From positions 248,001 through 312,000 of the forward strand of contig NZ_CP136051.1 in the NCBI RefSeq assembly GCF_032999765.1: DNA of 64,000 nt, given 5' to 3'. The notes below the pieces were generated by a model that searched no databases, was not told the origin of the DNA, and saw only the letters and a list, made by a program, of their open reading frames with translations. The position numbers and the translations under genes were made by a program. The DNA comes from Imperialibacter roseus (GTDB lineage Bacteria > Bacteroidota > Bacteroidia > Cytophagales > Cyclobacteriaceae). Below are positions 8,415 to 17,181 of this stretch, in pieces (position 1 is the first letter of the stretch; every line of letters begins with the position of its first letter).

Positions 8415-8602
8415 CCTTGCTCGATCTGGTATTACTAGGTCTGTCAACAAAAAGCTAGTTTAACCTTTTGATCAGCTTTGAGGTAACTAGTTGCCAACAT
8501 CTTTGTTCGTTCAAGTTAGGTTGTCGTATTGAAATGACTAAATTCAAAATTGTTTAGCTTTTGGAAGCTAATTGAACCATCGATATGATTTAAACCTTTT
8601 AT

Positions 8603-8878
8603 ATGGAGCCAATGACATTAAGGGATATAACCTACATTGGGGTAATTCTGCTTACAGGTGTTGTGACTTTCCTTACTACGAAGCATAATCTGAGCGATAA
8701 AATTCAGCAGGCAAAGGAAACGTTAAAAGAGAATATCAAGTCCCTAGAATTAGAGATTGAACGATTAAAAGGGAAAGACGAAAACCAGCAACAGATAATT
8801 GATCAGTTTCAGAAGCAAATTCTGGATCATTTACCTGATTTATTTGAAATTTTAAAAGATAAAAAGGGGAAGAAATGA
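8603..8878 (+). CDS. Small membrane-anchored coiled-coil protein
   Basis: 91 residues: one N-terminal transmembrane helix (about residues 9-26, ITYIGVILLTGVVTFLTT), then a long heptad-patterned helix with many E/K/Q residues and a basic end. It overlaps the next gene by 4 bp, so the two are coupled. I do not recognise the family. The layout suggests a membrane-tethered scaffold or a spanin-like or holin-like partner, without direct proof. Confidence 0.5.
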   Translation: MEPMTLRDITYIGVILLTGVVTFLTTKHNLSDKIQQAKETLKENIKSLELEIERLKGKDENQQQIIDQFQKQILDHLPDLFEILKDKKGKK

Positions 8879-9111
8879 ACAACAGCGACCTTCAAAAACT
8901 TCTTTCCCTAAGCCAGAAAGTGCAGTCCGGGAAAGCAACTAAAGACCAAACAGATCAGTATATGAGCTTATTATTGCAGAATAAGTCCATTACGGCAAAG
9001 CAGTATAGTGACTACAAATCTAACAGAAACGTCGACGATATTGTCAATGCAGCGGTTGTAATTGGGGGCATTGTTCTATTGGGATACTTATTAGGTAAAC
9101 TGACTGAATAG
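8875..9111 (+). CDS. Small tail-anchored membrane protein
   Basis: 78 residues. A soluble helical N-terminal part (about 50 residues, with the SLSQKVQSGKATKDQTDQY pattern) is followed by a C-terminal transmembrane helix (about 58-74, AAVVIGGIVLLGYLLGKL). It is coupled to the preceding N-anchored coiled-coil gene by a 4-bp overlap, so the two probably form a membrane complex. Function unknown. Confidence 0.5.
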   Translation: MNNSDLQKLLSLSQKVQSGKATKDQTDQYMSLLLQNKSITAKQYSDYKSNRNVDDIVNAAVVIGGIVLLGYLLGKLTE

Positions 9112-9379
9112 GGCTTCAGTCCTCAACATGAGTTTCCGCTGGCCATGAGGCCAATAAATTGGCTGTAATAATGCTTTCTTACGGTGATGGGAAGAATTAA
9201 ATCGATTGAGATCAGCCTTAGATGAGGTCTCAATACACGAAACACTCTTCGAAGGCTACCTAGTCATTAAATACAATATGCCTTTATTCGCCCGTGGAGG
9301 ATAGATAGAATGTTCCACAAGATTGGGAGGGGGCAGGAGAATGTAGGTAAACATCAGACTAGTCTTACATAATTAGTAT

Positions 9380-10429
9380 ATGATATCGGAGGAAGAGTTC
9401 TTCTTAGAAAGAAAAATTAAGAAATGGCTAGATGAACGCAAGGCCTCTTTTAAAGGGACAGACGAGGAGTTCGATAAAAAAATTGACAAAGAATTTTCGA
9501 AACTAGTATTCACAATTTCGAAAGGTATTGCCAAATCGATTACAGATTACTGTATTAGCCCCAAAAGCGATTTTCGTAGGCATGAGAAGCAGATTGGAAA
9601 GAAGATAAAAAACAGATATAGCCTCGGTTTAGAGTTGTTCACAAGCTATATCGAACTAAACACTCAAATTAGCTCTATAACTTACAATAAATACTACAAG
9701 CTTTTCACCACTTTGGAGGATCACCAAAAGTTGGATACACTCATTGCGTTACACGTTAGGGCCTGTCAAATTGCATCAGAAATAAGGATATTAGTTTTTG
9801 GGGGCTTCGCTGACGGAGCTCATGCCAGATGGAGAACACTTCACGAGGTGTGTATTACTTTTCTTTTTTTGTACGATGGAGACTATGAGCTAGTAAGTAT
9901 GTACAAGGATTACCTTGTAATTGAGCAATGGCGGAAAGCCGTCGAATATCAGAATAGCTATAAAAGGCTAGGTTGGGATCCAATACCTAATGATGAATTG
10001 GAAGAGTTAGAAGGTGAACAGAAGCGGATCGTTCAGAGCCGGGGGAGGGCTTTCTCCAAGAGTTACGGATGGGCCATGGATATATTGCCCGAAGGACGAA
10101 GGAATATCAGAGAAATTGAGAAATATGTTGGCATGGATCATTTTCGATCAATTTATGCATGGGCAGGCGATAATGTACATGCAGGAGTGGCCGGAATAAC
10201 TGAAAGATTGAGCCTAAGAGATAGTGAACAATACAATTTTTTGACAGGCCCCAACGACCACGGATTCCTTGATCCCATACAATTCACAGTTAGTTCTTTG
10301 TCAGAAATGAGTTACACTCTTTTAGCAATGGAGAAATCCACGTTCAACAAGATTTTTGAAGAACTTTTAAGATTTTTTGGAGAAGAGGTTGTCCAAGAAT
10401 TTTCTAAGCAAGAGGAGAAAGACAACTGA
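9380..10429 (+). CDS. Helical protein, DUF5677-like
   Basis: 349 residues, almost entirely helical, no signal peptide. The stretch around FADGAHARWRTLHEVCITF, a later YKDYLVIEQWR and a SIYAWAGDNVHAG region recall the DUF5677 pattern of an ARxLxE helix followed by conserved histidines. Members are scattered in defence and accessory islands and have no known activity. It stands alone between the two small membrane genes and a gene on the other strand. Confidence 0.5.
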   Translation: MISEEEFFLERKIKKWLDERKASFKGTDEEFDKKIDKEFSKLVFTISKGIAKSITDYCISPKSDFRRHEKQIGKKIKNRYSLGLELFTSYIELNTQISSITYNKYYKLFTTLEDHQKLDTLIALHVRACQIASEIRILVFGGFADGAHARWRTLHEVCITFLFLYDGDYELVSMYKDYLVIEQWRKAVEYQNSYKRLGWDPIPNDELEELEGEQKRIVQSRGRAFSKSYGWAMDILPEGRRNIREIEKYVGMDHFRSIYAWAGDNVHAGVAGITERLSLRDSEQYNFLTGPNDHGFLDPIQFTVSSLSEMSYTLLAMEKSTFNKIFEELLRFFGEEVVQEFSKQEEKDN

Positions 10430-10597
10430 CAAATAGATGTCGGGTGTCAACATAGACCTTGGTAGTCGCAACCCGTCAAGAGGTAGGCTTCATTCGGTCG
10501 TATACAACAAAAACGCAGTGCAGAATTGTACGTCTTGCGACTGCCCTATATTTTCATCGTTTTAGGTGAGAAGAAAGGCAGTAGATTATGCATGAAT

Positions 10598-11089
10598 TCA
10601 TGAAAAGTTGAGTATTCCGTCGTCAATAAGCTGAATCACCATTCTGCCCCTGGAATCAGCCTCAGTTTCGCCCCAACTCAAAAGATTGTGAAACATTCCC
10701 TTTTGCAATTTCATAGCGATTACCATCCTACCACCCAATGCGTACTTGGTTAAAAAAGGTTCAGAATCGTCGACAGTTTGTAACGAAATTAATAGAGCAC
10801 CCTCAGATCGAAATTCTTCCAAGTCTTCATCAGAAATCAGTTCGTAAGTTTTACCGTTCGGAACAAAAATCCCTTTATCAATAGGAATACTTAAAGGCAA
10901 AAATTGGAGCAACTCTTCGCTTGTAAATGACGAACAAAGCGAGTCTACTTCACCCGTAAACGTGGGGACTTGGTCTCGTGATACTTCTGTTTCAGAATTG
11001 CGATAAAACAAGCTTTCTTGTGGAACTTGTAATTCCTTTAGCCTCAAAGCGATTTCATAAGAACAGATAAATTTTTCGAGCGGAAACAT
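10598..11089 (-). CDS. Hypothetical protein
   Basis: 163 residues, mixed alpha/beta, no signal peptide. It begins with CSYEIALRLKELQVPQESLF, a start also seen in short Bacteroidota mobile-element proteins that I cannot name. The rest gives no motif. It stands alone and faces the gene before it. Confidence 0.4.
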   Translation of the reverse strand: MFPLEKFICSYEIALRLKELQVPQESLFYRNSETEVSRDQVPTFTGEVDSLCSSFTSEELLQFLPLSIPIDKGIFVPNGKTYELISDEDLEEFRSEGALLISLQTVDDSEPFLTKYALGGRMVIAMKLQKGMFHNLLSWGETEADSRGRMVIQLIDDGILNFS

Positions 11090-11404
11090 ATAGTTAGTGA
11101 GGTTTTATAATAGCCTCAAATTATTAAAATAAATCCATCTTGCCCGCTAATGCTGCACGATTTACATGTGACAAATTTTTCAAGGTATTAGCTAAAATGA
11201 GAACTTTAGCTGAAATCTGATAGTGCAAGGAGGGCTGGTTGGTGGACTAATTCAAATAATGAAGTTTACCAGTAAGTCGTTTTGACTTGATATGAATTTT
11301 TCGGAGTAGAAATGGAGTTGGCTTTTGCTTGAAAATAAAGTGGGGAATTATTTGACAGGCTTCGCCAAATCCCTAGTTTGATCTTGCGACTTTACGTCAG
11401 AGAA

Positions 11405-11557
11405 ATGAACACAAGAATTCATATAGATACGTTTTGTGCTTTACTGCATGATGCGCAGGTAGAATTTGTTCTTAAAGAAGGGGAATATAAAAGTCATAAT
11501 TATGATAGCAATTCCGACGAAATGAACTTTTACCAATTGGGGTCTTTTTTGTCATAA
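11405..11557 (+). CDS. Very small hypothetical protein, first of a coupled pair
   Basis: A 50-residue reading frame from ATG 11405 to TAA 11555-11557. Its stop codon overlaps the next start as TAATG, which argues for real translation or for one older gene split by a stop. No motif. It may also be a relic. Confidence 0.3.
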   Translation: MNTRIHIDTFCALLHDAQVEFVLKEGEYKSHNYDSNSDEMNFYQLGSFLS

Positions 11558-11769
11558 TGGTGAGAAATGCGAGCGAGGAAAATGAGCCGATAGGCGCTGT
11601 GAAATCTATCCGTGCTTATAGTCCTTTCGATCTGCTGCTATGCTATCCTGAGTATGCCAAAAACATTATTTTAGATCGCTCCGATTATCATTCGACAAAA
11701 ACGCAATCGATCTTTCCAGAAAAGCCGGAAACGCAAATAGTTGGTAGTTTCAAGAAGTACCTCAATTGA
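11557..11769 (+). CDS. Small hypothetical protein, second of a coupled pair
   Basis: 70 residues; the start overlaps the previous stop (TAATG). It contains SPFDLLLCYPEYAKNIILDR and ends in FKKYLN. No recognised domain. It could be a re-initiated C-terminal part of a broken gene. Confidence 0.3.
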   Translation: MVRNASEENEPIGAVKSIRAYSPFDLLLCYPEYAKNIILDRSDYHSTKTQSIFPEKPETQIVGSFKKYLN

Positions 11770-11823
11770 CGACCGCAAGTGTGTGCGAAGGCCGGGCGGA
11801 TTATCTGTTGTGTACTAAAACAC

Positions 11824-12045
11824 TTACCCCATTCTACGTTTACGTTCCAAGTTTGAAATCCTTTGCTCGTGATCAGCCAGCCCCTGGCCGACGAATGCCA
11901 TAAAATTATTCAAGTCATCTTGAAAGCCTTTGTGAGAGTCGGCTAAATCTTTGATCCCCTCCTGTACAGACGTAATTCTCGAACCCATGTGTACCATCCT
12001 GGCTTCGATCTTCGTTCTATGCTCTTTAAAGGGCTGTAAATACAT
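11824..12045 (-). CDS. Small coiled-coil protein
   Basis: 73 residues with a long amphipathic helix that carries heptads (about residues 8-70) and a basic C-terminus (LERKRRMG). No membrane segment. It is convergent with the small pair to its left. Function unknown; the size and coiled coil fit a small regulator or element-encoded accessory protein. Confidence 0.35.
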   Translation of the reverse strand: MYLQPFKEHRTKIEARMVHMGSRITSVQEGIKDLADSHKGFQDDLNNFMAFVGQGLADHEQRISNLERKRRMG

Positions 12046-12319
12046 ATTGTAAAAGTTAAATCAAAAGGCGGCTGATTCCAAAAAAAGGAGGGAGGTAATA
12101 CAAATATGGAAGGCTAGACAAGCCACGCTGCTTTCACTCTCAATCAAAACGCACTTGCTTTGGCTATGCGTGAAAGCGATATCAGTCCGCTGTCCTGGTG
12201 GATGGTTATGATAGGGCGGTATTTGAAAATGGTAGTAAACCCCGGTAGGCACCAGCAAATCATCATTGAAGCAACATTTTCCTGCTAAAATTTGTTTAAA
12301 TTTGACTAATCGCCTAGAT

Positions 12320-12688
12320 ATGAGAGTATTCGAGCCAGTTAGGAACGCACAGTTGAAAGAAGAGCTTGTTGAAAAGCTCTTCAGTGAGAATAGTGTGTGG
12401 CTGTGGTCTTATGACTTGAAAAAGGCTGACAAAGCCAACGTGCCAGATAGGCTTCTTATTGAAAAGTACCTTCTTCTGGGTAGTGTTGAAGACTGGGAAA
12501 AGCTCAAACAGGTTTATGATGAAAAGGTGCTCTATAGCCATTGGATCGAAAACATCGTGCCTTCAGAGCGATATCACCAGAAGCAAATTGAAATGGCCAG
12601 GTTCTTTTTCGATATGGAAAATCCGGAACAATTTTTAGTAGAGGCCAGAAAGCAACATTTAGCCAATGTTATTGCGAGCAGTCCCTGA
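12320..12688 (+). CDS. DUF6922-like antitoxin partner of AbiEii
   Basis: 122 residues from the ATG at 12320; a start at 12266 would add 18 unsupported residues. The pattern WLWSYDLKKAD, then RLLIEKYLLLGSVEDWEKL, then a late RYHQKQIEMARFFF fits DUF6922-like small proteins that precede AbiEii-type nucleotidyltransferases in Bacteroidota. It overlaps the toxin gene by 23 bp, consistent with a tightly coupled antitoxin-toxin pair. The antitoxin role is inferred from position. Confidence 0.6.
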   Translation: MRVFEPVRNAQLKEELVEKLFSENSVWLWSYDLKKADKANVPDRLLIEKYLLLGSVEDWEKLKQVYDEKVLYSHWIENIVPSERYHQKQIEMARFFFDMENPEQFLVEARKQHLANVIASSP

Positions 12689-13412
12689 AACCACCGAGAG
12701 AGTACTTTCGAAACTTCAAACCTATAAAGAACTCGACCAGTATTATCTGGTTGGAGGCACAGCACTGGCTCTGCTGACTAATCACCGGCTCAGCGAGGAC
12801 ATAGACCTTTTCTATTACAACCAGTATCCCGGTGAAAAGCTGCCACTGCCCAGGATCAATGCCATCATGGAAAATATCAAGAGAGACTTTTCGGATGTTG
12901 AGTACATGTTCCGGGAAGGGGATACTTTTGTGCAGCTTCGTGTAGATGGAGTAAAAGTCGATTTTTTCTCTGAAAACAATTTTCACAGAAGTAAGAACTA
13001 CACCGACTTAGGCTCGATTCGGTTGCCCGACAAAAAATCTCTCGCTGGCATGAAGCTCATTGCCGTCACGTTACGTACGGCATCCAGGGATTTGTATGAT
13101 TTGTATTGCCTTCGACAGGAGTTTAATGAAATAGACTTTTTCAACGGCTTTTCTTCTATTGTTAGCTCCAAGTACTGCGGATCAAAGTCTCAAAAAATCA
13201 AACTATTTAAGTCTACAGTCCACAATAAGCTGAAAAACCAACAATGGCTTGAGAAGAACTATGACGAGAAAAGTTTCGTAGAGCTGAGGCCAAAGTATGA
13301 TGTCTCAGCAGTGGACATTTTTAATGCTTTTAAAAGCTTTGATCTTGAGTTGGACTTTGATGAGCTTTTAAAAAAGCAGAAAAAAGATAGGGAGAAGGGG
13401 AAATTGATCTAG
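12666..13412 (+). CDS. AbiEii-like nucleotidyltransferase toxin, second copy
   Basis: 248 residues. The nucleotidyltransferase signature is YLVGGTALALLTNHRLSEDI with DLFYY, at about residues 27-52, followed by a KVDFF strand that supplies the third acidic residue. This compact version differs from the 326-residue toxin at 7434 and belongs to another AbiEii branch. It overlaps the DUF6922-like gene. The active-site residues are all present. Confidence 0.75.
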   Translation: MLLRAVPETTERVLSKLQTYKELDQYYLVGGTALALLTNHRLSEDIDLFYYNQYPGEKLPLPRINAIMENIKRDFSDVEYMFREGDTFVQLRVDGVKVDFFSENNFHRSKNYTDLGSIRLPDKKSLAGMKLIAVTLRTASRDLYDLYCLRQEFNEIDFFNGFSSIVSSKYCGSKSQKIKLFKSTVHNKLKNQQWLEKNYDEKSFVELRPKYDVSAVDIFNAFKSFDLELDFDELLKKQKKDREKGKLI

Positions 13413-13508
13413 CGCTTGTTTGGACTCGAATGTCCTGCCTTTGCTTTTCGTCTACAGTTCAAGTGAGTAGTGAGCCTTCACGTCTGGGTAGTGGAAAGGA
13501 TGTCAGTC

Positions 13509-13527
13509 ACGCCTATGCTGCCAACTT
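13509..13527 (+). repeat. 19-bp exact match to the relaxase gene
   Basis: ACGCCTATGCTGCCAACTT here is identical to 4047-4065 inside the relaxase gene, in the same relative frame (AYAAN). The surroundings read SGKDVSHAYAANLLNYL, loosely like the relaxase segment. It is probably a scrap of a second, lost mobilisation gene next to the fic gene. Confidence 0.3.
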
Positions 13528-13529
13528 GC

Positions 13530-14267
13530 TTAACTATCTAGCGATGCATCATGGATTCTTTCCAAAAGATTATCAAGAAAGTAGTTAGCATAAGGGCTAT
13601 AGTCCTTTGTCTCATAGAAGGCAAGCAGAGAGTTTCTATACTTTAGTATGTCTTCGTCTCTGGTTGAGAAAATAGGAATCAGATCAGCTTGCATTAGCAC
13701 AATGCTTTCAATGAGGCGGGCCGTCCTTTTATTTCCATCAATAAAGGGCTGAATCCTGGCCAAATTACAATGAACGTAGATGGCCTTTTCTAAAGGATTA
13801 GGGGCCGTCACTAAAGAAAAGAAAACTTCGTTCAACCCTAGGCTGATTTCTTGCGGGCTTTTGGGTGGCAGGTAGCTGGTTCCCGTTATCTGAACCGGCC
13901 TGTTGCGCAAAGTCCCTTTTTGTGAATCATCCACCAGATCGGCAATAAGGCTGGAATGGAGAGAGAACACGCTGGCTTCATCAATCTTTCTTCTGTGCCC
14001 GGCGTGAATTTCTGCCACAATGGAGTTAAAGGTATTATGCAGGTTCTTCAGCATCCTGGCATCCTCGTAACGTTTGGGGGAAGTAACACCATCGAGCAGC
14101 AGCGATTCTGTTTCCACATAGGTGTAGGTATTACCTTCGATCTTACCGCTGTAATAAGACCAGGCGACAGCGAGCTTTCTGATGTCGTTGGAATTGAGTG
14201 AGGATAATTTTGCGTTGGCGTTACCCAAAACAAACTCACTTTTCAGCTTTTGCTCCTTGTTGAACAT
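13530..14267 (-). CDS. Fic-domain protein with catalytic His replaced by Gln
   Basis: 245 residues. Fic fold features are present: the N-terminal inhibitory motif SGKIEG (S40 to G45) and an LRNRPVQITGTSYLPP hairpin. The Fic core reads QPFIDGNKRTAR, where the first residue is Q173 (codon CAG) instead of the catalytic histidine of HPFxxGNxR. The rest of the anion hole and the arginines are intact. Canonical Fic enzymes AMPylate proteins and use that His as base, so this copy is either inactive or uses another chemistry. A hipA relic lies just upstream of its start. Confidence 0.75.
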   Translation of the reverse strand: MFNKEQKLKSEFVLGNANAKLSSLNSNDIRKLAVAWSYYSGKIEGNTYTYVETESLLLDGVTSPKRYEDARMLKNLHNTFNSIVAEIHAGHRRKIDEASVFSLHSSLIADLVDDSQKGTLRNRPVQITGTSYLPPKSPQEISLGLNEVFFSLVTAPNPLEKAIYVHCNLARIQPFIDGNKRTARLIESIVLMQADLIPIFSTRDEDILKYRNSLLAFYETKDYSPYANYFLDNLLERIHDASLDS

Positions 14268-14480
14268 TTGGTCTTGTTTACTTTACTTTCACTCTGGGTG
14301 AATGCCCCATAAATGTGGTTCCTCTGTAAATATAGGGGTTTAAAAACCGCTCATAGCTACCTAAATATACAAAAAGCAATGCATTCAACCCGGTTTTCAT
14401 TTATCAACAAAGCCACCCTAAGCAGCAACAGAGGCTGGAAGGGTCGGTGCATCTGCAGTGCAGCAAATGATAACAAAATG

Positions 14481-14558
14481 CTAGATGCCCAGCTCCCTAC
14501 CTTTTGATTGGCCTTTGACCATCGTCTTTAGCCTCTCTTCAATTCTGAATTAGATGTG
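14481..14558 (-). pseudogene. Relic of a hipA 3' end
   Basis: Read on the minus strand, this gives FRIEERLKTMVKGQSKGREL then GI and a stop. It matches the C-terminus of the intact HipA at 17182-18498 (SRIEERLKRLATGQSKGQEL), with an in-frame stop just upstream. No more of the gene is visible, so only about 25 codons of an older hipA copy remain. Confidence 0.65.
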
Positions 14559-14741
14559 AGCAACATTGGTGCTTTAATTGAATATAACACAGCTGGTAGC
14601 GAATTTCCGGACAATTTATTTCTCTCTAAACTATCTGAAAGACATTTCATGGTACTTAATGGCGTTGATTGAATGACTTAAGTATTTGCTTTTATTAAAA
14701 TATAAGATATATTTAGTATAGATTACGAAAAATATTCAGCT

Positions 14742-16568
14742 ATGTGGAACAAAGACATTACCTTGAAAATTATTGTATTTGGCTTCTTATTTTCTATCGT
14801 TTTAGATGCCAAATCTCAGGAATCGACGAGAAAACTCTACGACGCCCTCTCTAAAAACACAACTCTAAATACCAAACAGCAAAACGCCCTTGCGAAAATC
14901 AAAACTAGACTCGGCTTCAATAGCTATGACCTAGTTAAGATGCGTCACATTGATATGTCCAAAAGGACGGAAAAAATGGAGTTTAGGCTTCCAGGCACCA
15001 ATGAAGCAATTTTGTTCACTCCTGACAGGGTAGAATTTGGGGAAAGTGGCGAAATTATCTGGCACGGCCACAGCGAGGAAGGATTTAGCGAAATCAACTT
15101 GATTTTATATGATGGTGTTTATCGGGGGCAAATCTTCACCGATAGCCGAGTATTTGAGATTTACACATTGGATGAGAATATCCAGGCTATTGCAGAATTT
15201 GACCAGTCTACTCTTGAAGGAAAATTTTGTAGCACACTAGAAGCTGGGGAAGGTTCGCCCAGCAATGATAAACCCGAGTTACCGGGCGGTGGTTCAGAAG
15301 ACGGAAGGATTGTATCCTGTAATTTACGAATACAATTGTTAGCATTGTATACCCCCGCTGCTCTTGCCGCTGATCCGTCAATCGTACAAACCATTATTTC
15401 CGCTATGAGCCAATATTCTAATGTAGTCTATTCAAGTGGAATGTCCTCACTTGCCATTCCCACCCTCAAAGCGAGCAATATCGTTCAATATAATGTTGTA
15501 GAAACGCCTCAAATAGACAACAATTTGATAAACCTTAGAAATGATGCTGCAATTGTAACACTACGGAATCAACGAAATGCGGATATCGTTGTACTATTTG
15601 TCAATGGTAACTATACAGGAGTTACAGGAATTTCTTACGAAGGTCCTGATGCTGCACAAGCTTATGCTGTGGTGGAAATCCCTGAAGCAACTACTGATTA
15701 TGTATTTACTCACGAGATGGGACATCTCTTCGGGGCAAGGCATCAGAGGTGCGACATAGCCAATACAACTAATTGTGTCAACACTATCAGCGGCTATCGG
15801 CATGGATACAACTTTCAATATGGACTGTTTAACACCTACAAAAGACGGACTGTGATGCATGAATATTATGAAGGGTATACAAGAATTGGAAGATATTCAA
15901 ATCCAGATATTCAATGGAATGGAAATGCCACTGGAACTTCAGCTCATGAAGACAATGCAAGACAAATTGATGAACAGGGCTTGACAGTAGCATCTTTTCG
16001 GCTTGGTCAGGACGTCGCATGCTATGTTGATGGCCCAACAAACATTTACAGTCCTGGCAACTACTCATGGGAGGCCGTGGTGAGTTGCGGGCAATCCCCC
16101 TATACCTACGAGTGGCGATATAGCACTAACGGGACTACTTTTGGTTCGGTATTGAGTACTTCTGCCATCTACACCAGGCCCGTGAATTATTCGGAAAACT
16201 TCTATTTACGCCTGAGGGTAGGCTCAAACGATGGCACGGAATCTATTAGTATACAAACAGTATATGCTAATGTAGGTGGATACTATAGAACATCAAGTGA
16301 AAGCTCCGGTACTAGAGATATTGAATTATTCCCAAATCCCGCTGGCGACTTTAGCGATTTAGTATTTAGCCTTAGTAAAGAGGCGGTTGTTGAAATAGTC
16401 TTGACAGACTTAAGTGGCAAGACGATCAAAAAAGTCGGAGATGGTTCTTATCTGTCCGGAAATCATAAAGTGAGGGTTAGCACAAGGGAATTAAATAACG
16501 GCATATATTTGTTGATATTCAATAACGGAGAATCACGACTCACAAGGAAACTGATTGTTTCAAAATAA
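14742..16568 (+). CDS. Secreted zinc metalloprotease with T9SS sorting domain
   Basis: 608 residues. A signal peptide (about residues 1-27) precedes a propeptide-like region and a metzincin-type protease domain with HEMGHLFGARH at about residue 323, supplying three zinc histidines, and a later MHE that may be the Met-turn. Residues about 440-515 are a beta-sandwich linker. The last 80 residues (ELFPNPAGD start, GIYLLIF near the end, basic tail) are a type A T9SS C-terminal sorting domain. The protein should be exported across the outer membrane by T9SS. A lipoprotein gene starts 10 bp after the stop. Confidence 0.8.
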   Translation: MWNKDITLKIIVFGFLFSIVLDAKSQESTRKLYDALSKNTTLNTKQQNALAKIKTRLGFNSYDLVKMRHIDMSKRTEKMEFRLPGTNEAILFTPDRVEFGESGEIIWHGHSEEGFSEINLILYDGVYRGQIFTDSRVFEIYTLDENIQAIAEFDQSTLEGKFCSTLEAGEGSPSNDKPELPGGGSEDGRIVSCNLRIQLLALYTPAALAADPSIVQTIISAMSQYSNVVYSSGMSSLAIPTLKASNIVQYNVVETPQIDNNLINLRNDAAIVTLRNQRNADIVVLFVNGNYTGVTGISYEGPDAAQAYAVVEIPEATTDYVFTHEMGHLFGARHQRCDIANTTNCVNTISGYRHGYNFQYGLFNTYKRRTVMHEYYEGYTRIGRYSNPDIQWNGNATGTSAHEDNARQIDEQGLTVASFRLGQDVACYVDGPTNIYSPGNYSWEAVVSCGQSPYTYEWRYSTNGTTFGSVLSTSAIYTRPVNYSENFYLRLRVGSNDGTESISIQTVYANVGGYYRTSSESSGTRDIELFPNPAGDFSDLVFSLSKEAVVEIVLTDLSGKTIKKVGDGSYLSGNHKVRVSTRELNNGIYLLIFNNGESRLTRKLIVSK

Positions 16569-16578
16569 ATTTACAGCT

Positions 16579-17136
16579 ATGAAAAATATTTCTATTTCTT
16601 TATTTGCTTTGACCTTGGTGGCATGTGGACAGAGCGACGACGCAATCTCACCCAATTCTTCTGGAGAAGTTGAGTATTATCTAAACGGTGTAAATCAGAA
16701 AACCGCTAATGTCTATTTCGAGTTGAACAGCTCCCCAGACTCCAAATTCTGCGACTTTGATAGTTACCTTTTTCGAATAGATAATTATGAACGTAAAGTC
16801 AACGATAATATTCCTACATATGAAAGTTTCTACTTTGATAAATTGACCCTTGACCCTGGTAAAAGAGTGCTTGGAATAGTCGGTTGCAATAAATCTCTAA
16901 ACCCAGGAGTATCTTTTTTTTCAAAGTTTTCTGACGATCTTCTAGCTGCAACTTATGATATTAGTCAAGAAGAACTGGAGAATAATTGGATTGCCATCGA
17001 TGAAATCGATGAGGACACTAAAACGGTTTCAGGACGGTTTAGTTTGAGCTTCATTATGAATTGGGGGCACGAAGAGAATGCTATTCCGGATACTATCCGA
17101 ATCACGAATGGTAGTTTTAATTTGACTCTTGATTGA
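16579..17136 (+). CDS. Hypothetical lipoprotein behind the metalloprotease
   Basis: 185 residues from ATG 16579, chosen because it begins the signal MKNISISLFALTLVACG with lipobox cysteine at about residue 16. The mature part is beta-rich with two further cysteines. It follows the metalloprotease by 10 bp, so the two are probably co-transcribed; an inhibitor or surface partner role is possible but unproven. Confidence 0.6.
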   Translation: MKNISISLFALTLVACGQSDDAISPNSSGEVEYYLNGVNQKTANVYFELNSSPDSKFCDFDSYLFRIDNYERKVNDNIPTYESFYFDKLTLDPGKRVLGIVGCNKSLNPGVSFFSKFSDDLLAATYDISQEELENNWIAIDEIDEDTKTVSGRFSLSFIMNWGHEENAIPDTIRITNGSFNLTLD

Positions 17137-17181
17137 TTTTCATTTATGAAAATGGATGAGAAATCAATGGAGAAAGAACGG

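Noticed and set aside
10430-10597. Possible tRNA gene between 10430 and 10597
   Set aside because: No cloverleaf could be folded; no TTCRA loop with matching acceptor stem.
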